Shown here: one piece after another, positions 1 through 8,634 of the stretch
Numbering within the stretch: the stretch's first letter is position 1
Layout: every line of letters starts with the position of its first letter
Origin: DASXHZ01 sp036488085
GTDB taxonomy: Bacteria > Acidobacteriota > Thermoanaerobaculia > Gp7-AA8
Reading direction: 5' to 3'
NCBI GenBank assembly: GCA_036488085.1
Contig: DASXHZ010000003.1
Span: forward strand, 1-44,812
Length of the DNA: 44,812 bases
Notes under the pieces: model-generated
What the model was told of the DNA's origin: nothing
Seen by the model: the letters and a program-made list of their open reading frames with translations, nothing else
Database searches by the model: none
Made by a program: the position numbers and the translations under genes

Positions 1-651
1 GAACTCCACCCGTTCCCGGCCGATGGGAAGAGAGAGGTAGAGCGTGCCGCCCGCCCTCAGCAACGTCCGCAGCCCGTCGAGGCCGGCGACGTAGCCGAAC
101 AGGTCGATGGTGTCGCCGTAGCGGCCGAGACCGACGTGTTCGAGCACGTGAAGACACGAGAGCGAGTCGCAGTAGCCGGAGAACTCCCCGGGTACGTTCA
201 TGAGGTCACACGTCCGGAAGACGATGTTCGGCACGTCGACCGAGAGCAGCCGGACGTCCATGACTTCGATCGGACGGAACGCCGCCACGTGGGCCACGAA
301 ACCGTCCACCCGTGAGCCGACGTCGACGTGGCGCTTTGGATTCTTCGCAAAGATCCGCCGCGCGACGAGAAGGTCCTGGTGAAAATAATGGCCGGACGCC
401 GTGCCGCTCTGCTCGTAACGATCGGCGAGACACGGCCGCGTCACCTCGATCCGCCACGGCGAGCCCGCCTTCCGATTGGCGCGCGTCAGACGCCGCATGT
501 CGCGCACGAACGGAACGATTCCGCGCAGCCCCACGAGAAACTCGCGCAGATGCACCCCGAAGGCGGCGCTCCACCAGTTCACCGCGCGGCGGGCATGCAC
601 CGTCAATCGCGGCGGAGACGCCGCGCGCGATGCGCTCGGATCGACTGTCAT
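1..651 (-). CDS. DUF268 family protein (3' end beyond window)
   Basis: The reading frame is open from the ATG at 651 to the window edge (217 residues seen). The visible part contains GHYFHQDLLVARRIF, then HVDVGSRVDGFVAH, and later SLSCLHVLEHVGLGRYGD followed by GGTLYLSLPIGRERVEF. This order is what I know from DUF268 proteins, which have a methyltransferase-like fold: the DVGSR segment sits where the SAM-binding loop would be. The family is common in polysaccharide and glycosyltransferase clusters, but its reaction is not established. It begins 20 bp after the stop of the FG-GAP metalloprotease gene and is probably the third gene of the gmd transcript. The family call is good; the role in surface glycan modification is inferred from context. 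Confidence 0.8.
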   Translation of the reverse strand, partial: MTVDPSASRAASPPRLTVHARRAVNWWSAAFGVHLREFLVGLRGIVPFVRDMRRLTRANRKAGSPWRIEVTRPCLADRYEQSGTASGHYFHQDLLVARRIFAKNPKRHVDVGSRVDGFVAHVAAFRPIEVMDVRLLSVDVPNIVFRTCDLMNVPGEFSGYCDSLSCLHVLEHVGLGRYGDTIDLFGYVAGLDGLRTLLRAGGTLYLSLPIGRERVEF

Positions 652-671
652 TCGCTATCGACTGCCAATTG

Positions 672-2795
672 CTAGTGATGAATCGGTGTATCGCCTGGAT
701 ATCCCCACCCTACGACCAGCACGGCGCCGTTCGACGACTGGATGATGTACCAATAGCCGGTCGACGGCCGATAGACCGCGATGTCGTACTTCCCGTCACC
801 GTCGTAGTCGCCCCCCGGCACCGGCGTGTCGCCCGCGCCCCAGGCAGTGACCGAAACGGTGAGGTTCGACGACCGGTAAACGAACCACTGTCCGGTGGAC
901 GGCCGGAAGACGGCGATGTCAGTCTTTCCGTCGCCGTCGTAGTCGGCAGGAACCGGCACGTCGCCCGAGATCCCCATTTGGACCGCGGTGACGCTGTTGT
1001 TCGACGAGTTCAGGATGTACCACGTGCCGATACTCGGACGATAGATCGCGGCATCAGCCTTTCCGTCGCCGTCGTAATCGCCCGGTACGGGCTGGTCGCC
1101 CGAAGCGCCCCCCATACCGCGAGCGGTCACGGCGCCGGTCGACGAGTTGAGGATGTACCAGAAGCCGTTGCTGGGGCGGTAGACGGCAAAGTCGTCGCGC
1201 TTGTCCCCGTCGTAGTCCGCCGGCACCGGCACATCGCCGACCAGGCCGAAGGCGGTGTTGATCACCTGGCCGGTCGAGGAATTCAGCACGAACCACTGCC
1301 GCGTGCTGGGACGGAAGAGCGCGAGGTCTTCCTTGCCGTCGCCGTCGTAGTCGTCGGGAACCGGCATGTCGCCTGCGATTCCGAACTGCTGCGTCTCGAC
1401 ATTCCGGACGTACCACGTATTGATCGCCGACCGATAGACGGTCGTGTCGGAGCGGTGATCGCCATTGAAGTCGCCCAGCGTGCGCTTCGTGCCTGTCGTC
1501 CCGCACGACCCGCCTGGATAGAGCGCCTGCACGGCGTGCTGGTCCCACGCTTGGAGCGCGGCGTTGAGACCGTTCGGAATGAACGACTTCATGACCGCGG
1601 TGTTCGAGCACTCGAGGCTCGGATCAGTAGTGCAGGCCGCATTGCCCGAGCGCGTTTGATCCGAGTGGCGGAATCCGAGCGTGTGACCCAACTCGTGGGT
1701 CACGGCAGTATTGAAGTCGCCGTTGCTGAATAGGATCGTGCAGTTCGCGATTCCCTTGTTCATCTCGACGTCGCCTTCAATGGTCGTGGCGAACGTCTCC
1801 CCGTTGACCGAATTCGTACCCGACGCGCTGGTGACACCGCCGATGCCGAGCGTGCCGCTGTAGCTGCTCCCGCTGCACGAGAACGGCGTGATGCCGTACG
1901 AGCTCAGGTCGCGCTCGAACAGGACCGTGTTCGCGCCGTCGGCCGCATGCAGACCCTGGGTGTGCGTGCCGTTGTCGGTGCCGGCGTACGCATAGTTCAC
2001 GTTCGACGGACAGTCGTTGTTCCAGGAAGCGATTCCGATCGCCACGGCAGAGGCTCCGCCGGACGCCGCGCCCGGTTCCTGCGTCGTCCCGGTAAACCAG
2101 CTCACGGGCGCCGGGAAGACGTTCCACCGCGCCCCCATCGACCCGCTCACGATGATCGAGTACGACGTGGCGGTGTATGGCGCAATCATCGTCGTGGCGC
2201 GGAAGCGAGACAGCGGCACACTGGTCTCGACCGGCGCCGGCGCAACGACGTAGTCCGTCGCGCCTGAGCCACCGCGCGCCTCGCGTCTCACGAAGTCGAG
2301 AAAGAGCGGAGCCGATCGTTGCACCTCGACGTGCGGCTTCAGATCGGAATCCCATCCGACGATCTCAGCCGCGTCGCGGAGGAGGAGCGGCCTTCCGGCA
2401 TCATCGTTCACGAAGCTGAACTTGCCGAGGACCAGGTCCGCGACCGCCCACCGATTCGGGCCGGTTCTGCGGAGGAAGAGGAGCAGCCACTGTCCCGGAA
2501 TGAACTGCGGCACGCCCGGAATGGCTGTGCTCGAGCCGCCGTAAGTCCCACCGGGCTCGACCACGGTCAGCGATCCGGTCGGATTTCCTTTGATGACTTC
2601 TTCGACGAACATCTGAGTGACGGTTTCGATCCCGCCGTCTCCATTCGGACGGCTGGCGGAGTAGGCAGCGTTCGCGATGACGATGGCGTCGGCGCGCTGC
2701 ACCATGTCGCGGTCGGAAGGGACGACGAATGTCGAGGCGCTCACCGGAATCGCGAGCGCGGCAGATAGAAGGATGAGTCGAATTCGAGAGGTCAC
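672..2795 (-). CDS. Secreted matrixin-like zinc metalloprotease with FG-GAP/VCBS-type repeats
   Basis: I chose the GTG at 2795 because GGAG lies just upstream and the next residues form a signal peptide (TSRIRLILLSAALAIPVSAS). This gives 707 aa; longer frames upstream are not signal-like. HELGHTLGFRHS, a complete HExxHxxGxxH metzincin zinc motif, lies near residues 365-376 with GD-rich, Cys-containing sequence before it. The last 270 or so residues are six repeats of about 45 aa, each with a calcium-type DxDxDxxxD loop (YDGDGKTD, YDGDGKAD and variants) and a FRPSTGQWFV-like half. These repeats usually build a beta-propeller for surface or glycan contact. The gene lies between gmd and the DUF268 gene, so the product is probably an extracellular protease of the envelope. 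The substrate is unknown. Confidence 0.85.
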   Translation of the reverse strand: MTSRIRLILLSAALAIPVSASTFVVPSDRDMVQRADAIVIANAAYSASRPNGDGGIETVTQMFVEEVIKGNPTGSLTVVEPGGTYGGSSTAIPGVPQFIPGQWLLLFLRRTGPNRWAVADLVLGKFSFVNDDAGRPLLLRDAAEIVGWDSDLKPHVEVQRSAPLFLDFVRREARGGSGATDYVVAPAPVETSVPLSRFRATTMIAPYTATSYSIIVSGSMGARWNVFPAPVSWFTGTTQEPGAASGGASAVAIGIASWNNDCPSNVNYAYAGTDNGTHTQGLHAADGANTVLFERDLSSYGITPFSCSGSSYSGTLGIGGVTSASGTNSVNGETFATTIEGDVEMNKGIANCTILFSNGDFNTAVTHELGHTLGFRHSDQTRSGNAACTTDPSLECSNTAVMKSFIPNGLNAALQAWDQHAVQALYPGGSCGTTGTKRTLGDFNGDHRSDTTVYRSAINTWYVRNVETQQFGIAGDMPVPDDYDGDGKEDLALFRPSTRQWFVLNSSTGQVINTAFGLVGDVPVPADYDGDKRDDFAVYRPSNGFWYILNSSTGAVTARGMGGASGDQPVPGDYDGDGKADAAIYRPSIGTWYILNSSNNSVTAVQMGISGDVPVPADYDGDGKTDIAVFRPSTGQWFVYRSSNLTVSVTAWGAGDTPVPGGDYDGDGKYDIAVYRPSTGYWYIIQSSNGAVLVVGWGYPGDTPIHH

Positions 2796-2842
2796 GTTCT
2801 GCTCCAGCCCGATGGCTATTGCAATCACGCAACCAATAACTA

Positions 2843-3925
2843 TCAGTGATCCACGAGCACCGGAATCCCGCTTTTGCCCGCGCCCCGCACCTCGCGCTCG
2901 GCGAGCTCGACGTCGGCCTGGACCATCAGGGGGACGAGCTCGGCGAATGCAGTTTTCGGCAGCCATCCGAGCTTTTCCCGGGCCTTCGAGGCGTCGCCGA
3001 TGAGGAGATCGACTTCGGTCGGCCGGAAGTAGTTCGGATCAATCTGCACGAGCGTCTTGCCCGTATGAGTGTCGTACCCCTGCTCTTCCAACCCCGCGCC
3101 GCGCCACTGCAACGTGATCCCTACCTCGGCGAACGCGCGCTCGCAGAACTCGCGCACCGTATGCGTCTCGCCGGTCGCGATCACGTAGTCATCCGCGACC
3201 GGCTGCTGCAGCATCAGCCACATCGCCTCGACGTAGTCCTTGGCGTAACCCCAGTCGCGCTTGGCGTCCAGGTTGCCGAGGTAGAGGCGATCCTGCGTCC
3301 CGGTGTGAATGCGGCTGACCGCGCGGGTGATCTTGCGCGAGACGAACGTCTCGCCGCGTCGCGGCGACTCGTGATTGAAGAGGATGCCGTTCACCGCGAA
3401 GAGGTCGTACGCCTCTCGATAGTTGACGGTGATCCAGAACGCGTACACCTTCGCGACGCCATACGGACTCCGGGGATAGAACGGCGTGGTCTCGCTCTGC
3501 GGCGTCTCGAGCACCTTGCCGAACATCTCGGACGACGACGCCTGGTAAATCCGCGGGCGGATCTCCAGCTCGCGAATCGCTTCGAGGAGCCGCGTCGCGC
3601 CGAGACCGGTGACTTCGCCCGTGTACTCCGGCGTGTCGAACGAGACGCGGACGTGGCTCTGCGCGCCGAGGTTGTAGATCTCGTCGGGGTCGACGACGCG
3701 AAGGATGCGGTTCAGCGAGGAGGCGTCGTTGAGGTCGCCGTAATGGAGGATGAGCCGCCGGTTCTGCGCATGCGGGTCCTGGTAAATCGTGTCGAGCCGG
3801 GAGGTGTTGAACGACGAGGAACGGCGGACGATCCCATGAACCTCGTATCCCTTCGCGAGCAACAGCTCGGCAAGATAAGAGCCGTCCTGCCCCGTGATCC
3901 CTGTAACTAGCGCTCGTTTCGTCAT
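2843..3925 (-). CDS. gmd: GDP-mannose 4,6-dehydratase
   Basis: The enzyme converts GDP-mannose to GDP-4-keto-6-deoxymannose, the precursor of GDP-fucose, GDP-rhamnose and related sugars. It is a short-chain dehydrogenase fold protein: the NAD(P)-binding GITGQDGSYL is near residue 9, the SSSEMFG segment with the catalytic Ser/Glu region is near 127, and the SPYGVAK catalytic Tyr-Lys pair is near 155. HESPRRGETFVSRKITRA is a Gmd signature. The ATG at 3925 (MTKRALVTG) gives 360 aa, the usual family length; an ATG-type frame extends 10 residues further but adds nothing conserved. It is the first gene of a minus-strand set with the FG-GAP protease (47 bp on) and the DUF268 gene. No reductase such as fcl or rmd is in the window. 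Confidence 0.95.
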   Translation of the reverse strand: MTKRALVTGITGQDGSYLAELLLAKGYEVHGIVRRSSSFNTSRLDTIYQDPHAQNRRLILHYGDLNDASSLNRILRVVDPDEIYNLGAQSHVRVSFDTPEYTGEVTGLGATRLLEAIRELEIRPRIYQASSSEMFGKVLETPQSETTPFYPRSPYGVAKVYAFWITVNYREAYDLFAVNGILFNHESPRRGETFVSRKITRAVSRIHTGTQDRLYLGNLDAKRDWGYAKDYVEAMWLMLQQPVADDYVIATGETHTVREFCERAFAEVGITLQWRGAGLEEQGYDTHTGKTLVQIDPNYFRPTEVDLLIGDASKAREKLGWLPKTAFAELVPLMVQADVELAEREVRGAGKSGIPVLVDH

Positions 3926-3972
3926 TTCAACCGTTTCTCCATCTGGCACGGACATTTCTTTTGTTCGCGATC

Positions 3973-4404
3973 ATGAGAGCCCTTGTGAGAGCGTCGGCCA
4001 TTGCGCTCGTCGTGATCAGTCTGGCCCCTGCGGTCGTTGCCCAACAGGCGTGTCCCTGTGTTCCACTGACCAAGCTTTGGGTTGCAACGACGTGCGATAC
4101 CTGGAACTGCGCCGCCGCGGCGCTCGTCCTTGCGAACGGCGACCCGATGACTTTCGCCGTCTCATCCGGCAATGGCGACCACCCTTGGATCATCGTGCAT
4201 CAGATCGTCGCCGGCTCCGCCTCGGAACCGCTCGACGATCCATACCGACTCGAAGCTTTCGACGGCTTCTTCGCTGCCGCGGCGCGTTTCGGCGCGCTCG
4301 ACAACACGATGCGGCCGCAGATCATGACCGCTCCTGACGGCAAGCTTCTCGTCCTGTCGCTTCGCGACCCGTTGCCGCTGAAGAAGCGCGCGGTAGCCCG
4401 TTAG
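3973..4404 (+). CDS. Small secreted protein, unrecognised
   Basis: The ATG at 3973 opens 143 aa starting with a clear Sec signal peptide (MRALVRASAIALVVISLA, then a VVAQQ cleavage region). The mature part has four Cys residues near its N-terminus (ACPCVP, TTCDTWNC), which suggests disulphides outside the cytoplasm. I do not recognise the family. The gene is divergent from gmd with 47 bp between starts, so the two may share a promoter region. Its TAG stop overlaps the TAA stop of the convergent epimerase gene (4401-4404). A TTG at 3961 is an alternative start. No strong ribosome site is visible. Coding status is supported by the signal peptide and the fit between neighbours. Confidence 0.65.
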   Translation: MRALVRASAIALVVISLAPAVVAQQACPCVPLTKLWVATTCDTWNCAAAALVLANGDPMTFAVSSGNGDHPWIIVHQIVAGSASEPLDDPYRLEAFDGFFAAAARFGALDNTMRPQIMTAPDGKLLVLSLRDPLPLKKRAVAR

Positions 4405-5450
4405 CAGCCGTAGTAGCCTCGATACCATTCCACGAAACGCTGAATCCCTTCGTCGATGCTCGTGCGCGGACGGAAGCCGACCGCGCGCTCGAGCTCAGTC
4501 ACGTCCGCCTGCGTCGACGCGACGTCGCCCGGCTGCATCGGCTGGAGATCTAGCTTCGCCTTCTTCCCGAGCGTCCGCTCGAGCGCGGCAATGTAGTCGA
4601 GGAGGAGCACAGGTCGGTCGTTGCCGATGTTGTAGATGCGATACGGGGCGTGGCTCGTGGCCGGATCGGGGTCGTTGCCGTTCCATCCCTCATCCGGTGT
4701 CGCCGGCCGGTCGAGCACGCGGAGGACTCCCTCCACGACGTCGTCGACGTAGGTGAAGTCGCGGACCATCTGGCCGCGGTTGTAGATCGGGATCGGTTCG
4801 TCATTGAGGATGCCGCGCGTGAACTTGAAGAGCGCCATGTCGGGGCGTCCCCAGGGGCCGTACACCGTGAAGAATCGCAGCCCGGTGGACGGAATCCCAA
4901 ACAGGTGCGCGTACGTGTGCGCCATCAGCTCGTTCGCCTTTTTCGTGGCGGCGTAGAGCGAGATCGGGTGGTCGACGTTTTGGTGCTCCGAGAACGGCTG
5001 ACGGGTATTCGCGCCGTAAATGGAGCTCGACGAGGCATAGACGAGGTGCTCGATGCCCCCGGCGCGCGCCGCTTCGAGCACGTTCAGAAAACCGCGGATG
5101 TTCGAGTCGACGTAGGCGTGCGGGTTGACGAGCGAATATCGCACCCCCGCCTGCGCCGCGAGATGGACGATGCGCGACGGCCGCTTCTCGAAAATCTCGC
5201 GGAGTCGCACGTCGTCGGCCACGTCCGCCTTGATGAACTCGAACCGCTCGAACGGCGCGAGCTGCGCCAACCGCGCTTCCTTCAGCGAGACATCGTAATA
5301 ATCGTTGAGGTTGTCGACGCCTATGACGCTGTCCCCGCGCTGGAGCAGCGCCCGGGCGACGGAGTAGCCGATGAAGCCGGCGGCTCCCGTGACGACCACC
5401 GGCCCGCCTGGACGGGCTTCGCCCCCCTCGGTGTACATGCCCACCTGCAT
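4401..5450 (-). CDS. NAD-dependent UDP-glucuronate 4-epimerase-type protein
   Basis: This is an extended short-chain dehydrogenase/epimerase of 349 aa. GAAGFIGYSVA near residue 22 is the NAD-binding loop, VDNLNDYYDVSLKEARL is the signature of the UDP-glucuronic acid 4-epimerase (CapI/GAE) branch, SSSSIYG holds the catalytic Ser, and YAATKKANE near 165 holds the Tyr-Lys pair. It should interconvert UDP-glucuronate and UDP-galacturonate for acidic surface polysaccharide. An ATG four codons downstream at 5438 has AGGTGG close before it and could be the true start. It follows the NusG-like gene by 20 bp, so the two form an operon. The epimerase fold is certain; the exact sugar is inferred from the N-terminal signature. 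Confidence 0.88.
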   Translation of the reverse strand: MQVGMYTEGGEARPGGPVVVTGAAGFIGYSVARALLQRGDSVIGVDNLNDYYDVSLKEARLAQLAPFERFEFIKADVADDVRLREIFEKRPSRIVHLAAQAGVRYSLVNPHAYVDSNIRGFLNVLEAARAGGIEHLVYASSSSIYGANTRQPFSEHQNVDHPISLYAATKKANELMAHTYAHLFGIPSTGLRFFTVYGPWGRPDMALFKFTRGILNDEPIPIYNRGQMVRDFTYVDDVVEGVLRVLDRPATPDEGWNGNDPDPATSHAPYRIYNIGNDRPVLLLDYIAALERTLGKKAKLDLQPMQPGDVASTQADVTELERAVGFRPRTSIDEGIQRFVEWYRGYYGC

Positions 5451-5470
5451 TCTACTGAGGCTACGGATAT

Positions 5471-6040
5471 TTACCGACCGGGCCGGGCCCCGTGGCGAGC
5501 TGGTGCGACCGCCTCGCGCGGGAGCTCGGCAACGACCGACTTGTTCAACGCGGTGATCGAGACGATGAGACGGACGGCATCCCGCTCCCTCACGACCGTA
5601 CCGATGTAGCCGCTGAAAACCCCGCTCACAATCCTCACCGGATCCCCCGGGGCCAGGTCGATCTGCGGAATCAGCGTTGCACCGGCGAGCTGCAACGACC
5701 GGATCTGCTGGAGCTCGCCATGAAACTGCGCCTGGTCTTCGACCCGAATGAGTCGCGCCACGGCCCGCGTCCTCCAGAGGACCTCGCGAACGCTTTCGGT
5801 GTGGCGAATGAAGACGTATCCCGGAAAAAGCGGGAGGAACGAACGGAAGATCCGCCCTTCGCGCTTCACCTCTTTCTCGATCTGCGGGAGGTAAAACGGC
5901 TCATGGTGATCGGTGAGAAGCCGCGCCACGGTTTTCTCCTGCCGGCTGCGGAGGTGGAGGATCTCCCACGGCATCGTCCCGACCTCGATCGAGAAGAGGT
6001 CGCCGGGGTATAAGTCGCTCTCCCTGCGGAGGATCGGCAT
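5471..6040 (-). CDS. Specialised NusG/RfaH/LoaP-type transcription antiterminator
   Basis: The 189-aa protein has an N-terminal NusG domain (PWEILHLRSRQEKTVARLL, FLPLFPGYVFIR, RTRAVARLIR) and a C-terminal KOW domain (LAPGDPVRIVSGVFSGYIGTV). NusG paralogues bind RNA polymerase and suppress pausing or termination. Those placed at the head of polysaccharide operons (RfaH, UpxY, LoaP types) act on that operon. This one is first, 20 bp before the UDP-glucuronate epimerase gene. The housekeeping nusG normally sits beside secE and rplK, so this is a paralogue. An internal ATG at 5974 (MPWEILH) with GAGGT upstream is an alternative start that loses the 22-residue N-terminal extension; similar extensions occur in this subgroup as I remember it. 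Confidence 0.85.
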   Translation of the reverse strand: MPILRRESDLYPGDLFSIEVGTMPWEILHLRSRQEKTVARLLTDHHEPFYLPQIEKEVKREGRIFRSFLPLFPGYVFIRHTESVREVLWRTRAVARLIRVEDQAQFHGELQQIRSLQLAGATLIPQIDLAPGDPVRIVSGVFSGYIGTVVRERDAVRLIVSITALNKSVVAELPREAVAPARHGARPGR

Positions 6041-6125
6041 TCGCCGCTACGACCTGCCGCTTTCGGATGAAATTCCCCAACGCGATGGTTGACGGTGCGC
6101 AGAGTAGCTGCGATGCTGGGTCTCC

Positions 6126-7715
6126 ATGAGTGAATCCGCAGTCATTTACCGCGACGACGAGCCGATCGAAGAGCCTGTTTCGGTAAGCCGCATCGTCCAC
6201 GTCTACCGCGGCTACACCAAGACGATCTATCTCTCGCTCCTCGCCGTTGCCATCCTGTACGGCATCGTGGCGCTGGCGGTCTATCTCACCGCTCCGTCGG
6301 TTCGCGTCATCTCCCAGCCGTTCAGTCTCGATTTCAAGTACGCCGAAGACGGTAAGTATCCGAACGGCGAGAAGTTCAGCGTCAACGAGGTCATCGCGGA
6401 GCCGATCCTCTCCGGCGTCTATAAAGAGGCCCGTATCAACGATTACATGAGCTTTCGAGACTTCGTCGGCTCCGTGTACATCTCGGAGGCGAATCCGGAG
6501 TTCGACCGGCTCCTCCGCCAGTTCCAGACCCGCCTCAACGACCCGAAGCTGACGGTCGCGGAACGACAGCAGGTCGAGAAGGACTTCGAGGACAAGAAGG
6601 CGAGCCTCAAGAAGAACCTCTACGCCATCAACTTCACCAATCCGCGTGGCGTGAAGGAGGTTCCGGTCGATCTTGCGAAGCGTTCCCTGTCGACCATCCT
6701 TTCGCGCTGGGCCGACTGGGCGCAGGCGGAGGGACGCGTCACGAGCTACGACGCGGCGATCCTTTCGCCTTCCGTCCTCGACGACGCTCCACGCACGAAC
6801 CAGATCATCGCGATCCGCATCCTGATCAAGCGCCTGGCGCAGGTGCTCGACAACATCGACGAGCTGTCGAAACTCCCTTCGGCAGACGTCGCACGAACGC
6901 CGACGGACCACCTCTCCCTTGCCGAATTGCGCATCAAGATCGAGGACCTGATCCGTTTCCGGCTCGAGCCCGAGGTCGCCACCGCGCGCGCAGCCAATGC
7001 GCCAGCCGACGCGGAGACGCTCCGGTTCGTGCAGACGCAGCTCGCGTACGACCAGCGGCAGCTCCAGAGCTATCAGGATCGCGTCGCCGCGGTACGGGAC
7101 GCGATCGCGCTCTACACGAGCCAGCGGCCGGTTTCACTGGAGGGCGCCGGCGGCACGGCGAAAAACCCTTCCGCAACCGGTACCACCCAGCAGTCGCAGG
7201 AAACGGTGATGCCGCAGGTGAGCGACACGTTCATCGACCGCATGGCGCAGCTCCTCAACCAGTCGGCCGACGTGCAGTACCGGCAGACGATGGTCACGGA
7301 CCTTCGACACATCCAGGACAAGATGATCCCGATCCAGGAAGCGGTGCGGTACGACCAGGAGATGCTGCACGACCTCAGCACACCGTTGCCGGGGGCCACG
7401 ACGAAGGAAAATGTCGCGGCCGACGTGGAAGACGTCCGGAACGACGCGAAGTTTCTCGTCGGAAAGGTCAACGACATCTACCAGGTGATGTCGCACAATC
7501 TGAATCCTGAGACCTACCTCTTCTCGAAGACTGAAGCGGCATCGACAGTCACGCTTCGGAACGTAACGCTCCAGAAGCTCGCTCTCGTCGGCGTCCTGGT
7601 CCTCCTGATCGCGTTGCCGGTGATCTTCGTCTTCTGCCTGCTGCACAACCGCGTGCGTGAAGAGGAGCGGACGGCCGCCGCTCCGAGCCCGGCGGTCGCG
7701 GCGGTCCGGGGCTGA
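6126..7715 (+). CDS. Wzz-like polysaccharide co-polymerase / chain-length protein
   Basis: The 529-aa protein has one transmembrane helix near residues 36-57 (TIYLSLLAVAILYGIVALAV), a long predominantly charged and helical periplasmic segment, and a second transmembrane helix near 482-508 (LALVGVLVLLIALPVIFVFC) followed by a short basic tail. This two-helix topology with a large coiled middle is that of Wzz-type polysaccharide co-polymerases, which set polymer length. Sequence motifs are weak, so the call rests on topology and on the surrounding glycan genes. It is divergent from the NusG-like gene (86 bp between starts) and convergent with rfbA, whose stop lies 3 bp away. Confidence 0.65.
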   Translation: MSESAVIYRDDEPIEEPVSVSRIVHVYRGYTKTIYLSLLAVAILYGIVALAVYLTAPSVRVISQPFSLDFKYAEDGKYPNGEKFSVNEVIAEPILSGVYKEARINDYMSFRDFVGSVYISEANPEFDRLLRQFQTRLNDPKLTVAERQQVEKDFEDKKASLKKNLYAINFTNPRGVKEVPVDLAKRSLSTILSRWADWAQAEGRVTSYDAAILSPSVLDDAPRTNQIIAIRILIKRLAQVLDNIDELSKLPSADVARTPTDHLSLAELRIKIEDLIRFRLEPEVATARAANAPADAETLRFVQTQLAYDQRQLQSYQDRVAAVRDAIALYTSQRPVSLEGAGGTAKNPSATGTTQQSQETVMPQVSDTFIDRMAQLLNQSADVQYRQTMVTDLRHIQDKMIPIQEAVRYDQEMLHDLSTPLPGATTKENVAADVEDVRNDAKFLVGKVNDIYQVMSHNLNPETYLFSKTEAASTVTLRNVTLQKLALVGVLVLLIALPVIFVFCLLHNRVREEERTAAAPSPAVAAVRG

Positions 7716-7717
7716 GG

Positions 7718-8605
7718 CTATAGCAGCGCGCCGGCCGGCTGCTCCGCAACGCGGCGCAGGTAGTCGCCGTAGCTGCTCTTGCGCAGGCGATCGGCCGCGG
7801 CGAGCACCTCTTCGCGGCTGATCCACCCCAGGAAGTACGCGACCTCCTCCGGGCACGCGATCTTGAGCCCCTGCCGCAGCTCCACCGTCTCGACGAAGTT
7901 CGCCGCCGCCAGCAGCGACTCCTGCGTCCCGGTATCGAACCAGGCGTAGCCGCGGCCGAGCTGTTCGACGTGCAGGGAGCCGGCTTTGAGGTAGAGGCGA
8001 TTCAGATCGGTGATCTCCAGCTCGCCGCGTTTCGACGGCGCGAGCGCGCGCGCGAGTTCGACGACCGTCTGGTCGTAGAAGTACAACCCCACCACCGCAA
8101 AGTTCGACTTCGGGTCATCCGGCTTCTCCTCGATCGACAGCGCACGATGCTGCTCGTCGAACTCGACGACGCCATAACGCTGCGGGTCGTTGACGCGGTA
8201 CGCGAAAACAGTGGCTCCGTCGGTCCGCTCGTTCGCACGCTGGAGCGACTCCGTCAGCCCGTGGCCGTAGAAGATGTTGTCGCCGAGGATGAGGCAGCTC
8301 GGATCGCTCCCGACGAACTCCGCGCCGATGATGAATGCCTGCGCCAAGCCGCCCGGATCGGGCTGCTCGGCGTACGTGAGACGGATCCCCCACTGCGAGC
8401 CGTCGCCGAGAAGGTGCTGGAAGGCCGGCTGATCGTGAGGCGTCGTGATGATCAGGATGTCCGCCACGCCCGCCAGCATCAGCGTCGTCAGCGGGTAATA
8501 GATCATCGGCTTGTCGTAGACCGGGAGGAGCTGCTTGGAGACGACCGACGTGATCGGGTAGAGCCGCGTTCCCGATCCGCCGGCAAGGATGATTCCTTTT
8601 CTCAT
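7718..8605 (-). CDS. rfbA: Glucose-1-phosphate thymidylyltransferase
   Basis: RfbA/RmlA makes dTDP-glucose from glucose 1-phosphate and dTTP, the first step to dTDP-rhamnose and other dTDP sugars. KGIILAGGSGTRLYP at the N-terminus is the nucleotide-binding signature; SKQLLPVYDKPMIYYPL, LGDNIFYG (metal site) and GYAWFDTGT follow in the family order. At 295 aa it is full length. The rest of the rml set (rfbB, C, D) is not in the window, so the dTDP-glucose may instead feed an amino-sugar route with the DegT-family aminotransferase at 9436. It ends 3 bp from the convergent Wzz-like gene. Confidence 0.95.
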   Translation of the reverse strand: MRKGIILAGGSGTRLYPITSVVSKQLLPVYDKPMIYYPLTTLMLAGVADILIITTPHDQPAFQHLLGDGSQWGIRLTYAEQPDPGGLAQAFIIGAEFVGSDPSCLILGDNIFYGHGLTESLQRANERTDGATVFAYRVNDPQRYGVVEFDEQHRALSIEEKPDDPKSNFAVVGLYFYDQTVVELARALAPSKRGELEITDLNRLYLKAGSLHVEQLGRGYAWFDTGTQESLLAAANFVETVELRQGLKIACPEEVAYFLGWISREEVLAAADRLRKSSYGDYLRRVAEQPAGALL

Positions 8606-8634
8606 GCCGACGACACCTTATCGAAATCGCGTCT

